Source: Candidatus Agathobaculum pullicola (GTDB lineage: Bacteria; Bacillota; Clostridia; Oscillospirales; Butyricicoccaceae). Taken from it: DNA of 32,463 nt. Made by a program: the position numbers and the translations under genes. Of this stretch, positions 31,537 through 32,463 are shown piece after piece (positions within the stretch are counted from its first letter, which is position 1; each line of letters begins with the position of its first letter). Location of the stretch: positions 1 through 32,463 of the forward strand of contig DXEF01000065.1 of NCBI GenBank assembly GCA_019115085.1. The letters are read 5' to 3'. The notes under the pieces are model-generated. The model did not search any database and was not told where the DNA came from. It saw only the letters and a list, made by a program, of their open reading frames with translations.

Positions 31537-32438
31537 TACTTGTCCTCAGCCGCAGGGGCAGCAGCGTTTTCCGCCTCAGCCTTGGCCTTTGCGGCAGCAG
31601 CCTTCTTTGCCTGCATCTCCTTGAACTTGGCCTTTTCCTCCTCGGTCGGCACCGGCTCGATGCAGCCCTTGGGGCAAGCCTTGGCGCACATCTTACAGTT
31701 CTTGCACTTGTCGTAGTCAATCTTGGCTACGCCGTCAATCACATGAACAGCGTCAAAATTACAGGTCTTTTCGCACATCTTGCAGCTGATACAGCCGTTG
31801 GAGCAGACCTTCATAACCTCGGGACCCTTATCGCGGTTTACACAGTTGACGTGTACTTTCTTGGAGGCGGGAATGAGGTTGATGAGGTTCTTGGGGCAAG
31901 CCGTGACACACATGCCGCAGGCTACGCACTTATCCGCATTGACCTTGGCTACGCCGTCTACAATATGGATGGCGTCAAACGCACAGGCCTTGACACACGA
32001 GCCGAGGCCCATGCAGCCGTAAGCACAGGCCTTCGGGCCGCCTGCAACGCGCATTGCTGCGGAGCAGTCCTGCAGACCTTCGTACTTTGCCTTATCCACC
32101 GCGTTGCAGCCGCCGTTGCAGTAAACGTGCGCAACCTTGCGCTCGCCCGCTTCGACCGCAACGCCCATGACCGCGGCGATCTTTTCCGCCGCAGCAGCGC
32201 CGCCGACCGGGCAGCCGTTGACCGGCGCGGTGCCCTCTACGATCGCGGCAGCCAGGCCGTCGCAGCCCGGGTAGCCGCAGCCGCCGCAGTTTGCACCCGG
32301 CAGGCACTCACGAACCAGCGGTACGCGCTCATCCACCTCGACCGCGAACACCTTGGCCGCGACGCCGAGCAGGATTGCGAACACGACGCACATGACAAAC
32401 AGGACGGCAACCGCTGCAATGATATTATTGATATCCAT
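31536..32438 (-). CDS. rnfB: Rnf electron transport complex subunit B
   Basis: The 300-residue iron-sulfur subunit of the membrane Rnf complex takes electrons from reduced ferredoxin. The complex passes them to NAD+ and pumps Na+ or H+. One N-terminal membrane helix (about 5-28) is followed by a 4Fe-4S domain with the CLPGANCGGCGYPGCDGLA motif (about 45-63). Then come several ferredoxin-type clusters: CAYGCMGLGSCVKACAF, CVACGMCVTACP, CSNGCISCKMCEKTC and CKNCKMCAKACP. An Ala/Lys/Glu-rich tail follows. AAGGAGG precedes ATG 32438. The rest of the rnf genes would lie beyond the window, since rnfB is usually last in clostridial operons. Confidence 0.95.
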   Translation of the reverse strand: MDINNIIAAVAVLFVMCVVFAILLGVAAKVFAVEVDERVPLVRECLPGANCGGCGYPGCDGLAAAIVEGTAPVNGCPVGGAAAAEKIAAVMGVAVEAGERKVAHVYCNGGCNAVDKAKYEGLQDCSAAMRVAGGPKACAYGCMGLGSCVKACAFDAIHIVDGVAKVNADKCVACGMCVTACPKNLINLIPASKKVHVNCVNRDKGPEVMKVCSNGCISCKMCEKTCNFDAVHVIDGVAKIDYDKCKNCKMCAKACPKGCIEPVPTEEEKAKFKEMQAKKAAAAKAKAEAENAAAPAAEDK

Positions 32439-32463
32439 TTCTTATCTTTCCTCCTTGCTTACC

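Noticed and set aside
1-32463. CRISPR array, tRNA or rRNA genes
   Set aside because: No regularly spaced repeats or cloverleaf-type sequences were noticed on either strand.

Overview
The window comes from a GC-rich, probably endospore-forming, butyrate-producing anaerobe of the Clostridia. A Butyricicoccus/Agathobaculum-like Oscillospirales member is my inference. The clues are bcd-etfB (butyryl-CoA dehydrogenase with electron-transferring flavoprotein), rnfB of the Rnf ion-pumping complex, a SpoIID-like cortex protein, and low-GC-Gram-positive style ribosome sites and promoters. No rRNA, tRNA or CRISPR was seen.

Layout. 1-1813: etfB (partial) and bcd on the minus strand behind a strong promoter. 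2021-15278: an asparagine synthetase gene (asnB/asnO type) cut in two. Its 5' part is at 2021-3417 and its 3' part at 14846-15278. Between them lies an 11.4-kb segment that starts with a 37-codon ORF and a large serine recombinase, and carries a purine-use cargo: xanthine dehydrogenase-type hydroxylase (FAD, Fe-S and Mo subunits), a MocA-like cofactor enzyme, a MarR regulator with a MATE transporter, a xanthine/uracil permease and xanthine phosphoribosyltransferase. 15317-17730: three genes downstream of asnB, encoding a small beta-sandwich-like protein, a SpoIID-like/peptidoglycan-binding fusion and a second peptidoglycan-binding protein. 17777-21023: a PrsA-like foldase, then an ECF sigma factor with a membrane partner. 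21147-23156: divergent wecC-like and cysE genes. 23392-29760: a 2122-residue surface GH20 glycosidase with SLH anchors, followed by a second, truncated copy of the cysE 3' end. 30330-32438: an unknown gene, mrnC and rnfB.

Main result. The two ends of the 11.4-kb segment can be read as attL and attR of the serine recombinase. Joining them at a shared GA dinucleotide (3416-3417 and 14844-14845) restores one in-frame 609-codon asnB and the family motif LLDRKDRMSM. The same join on the circular side gives an attP with perfect 9-bp inverted arms (TGCAACGCT and AGCGTTGCA), each exactly 4 nt from the GA. The host operon looks sporulation-related, with a SpoIID-like partner and a sigma-E-like promoter upstream. 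The arrangement therefore resembles the skin element in sigK: a gene interrupted by an element that could be removed precisely to switch on asnB and the genes behind it. Here the cargo is a purine catabolic cluster. Excision itself, and its timing, are inference.
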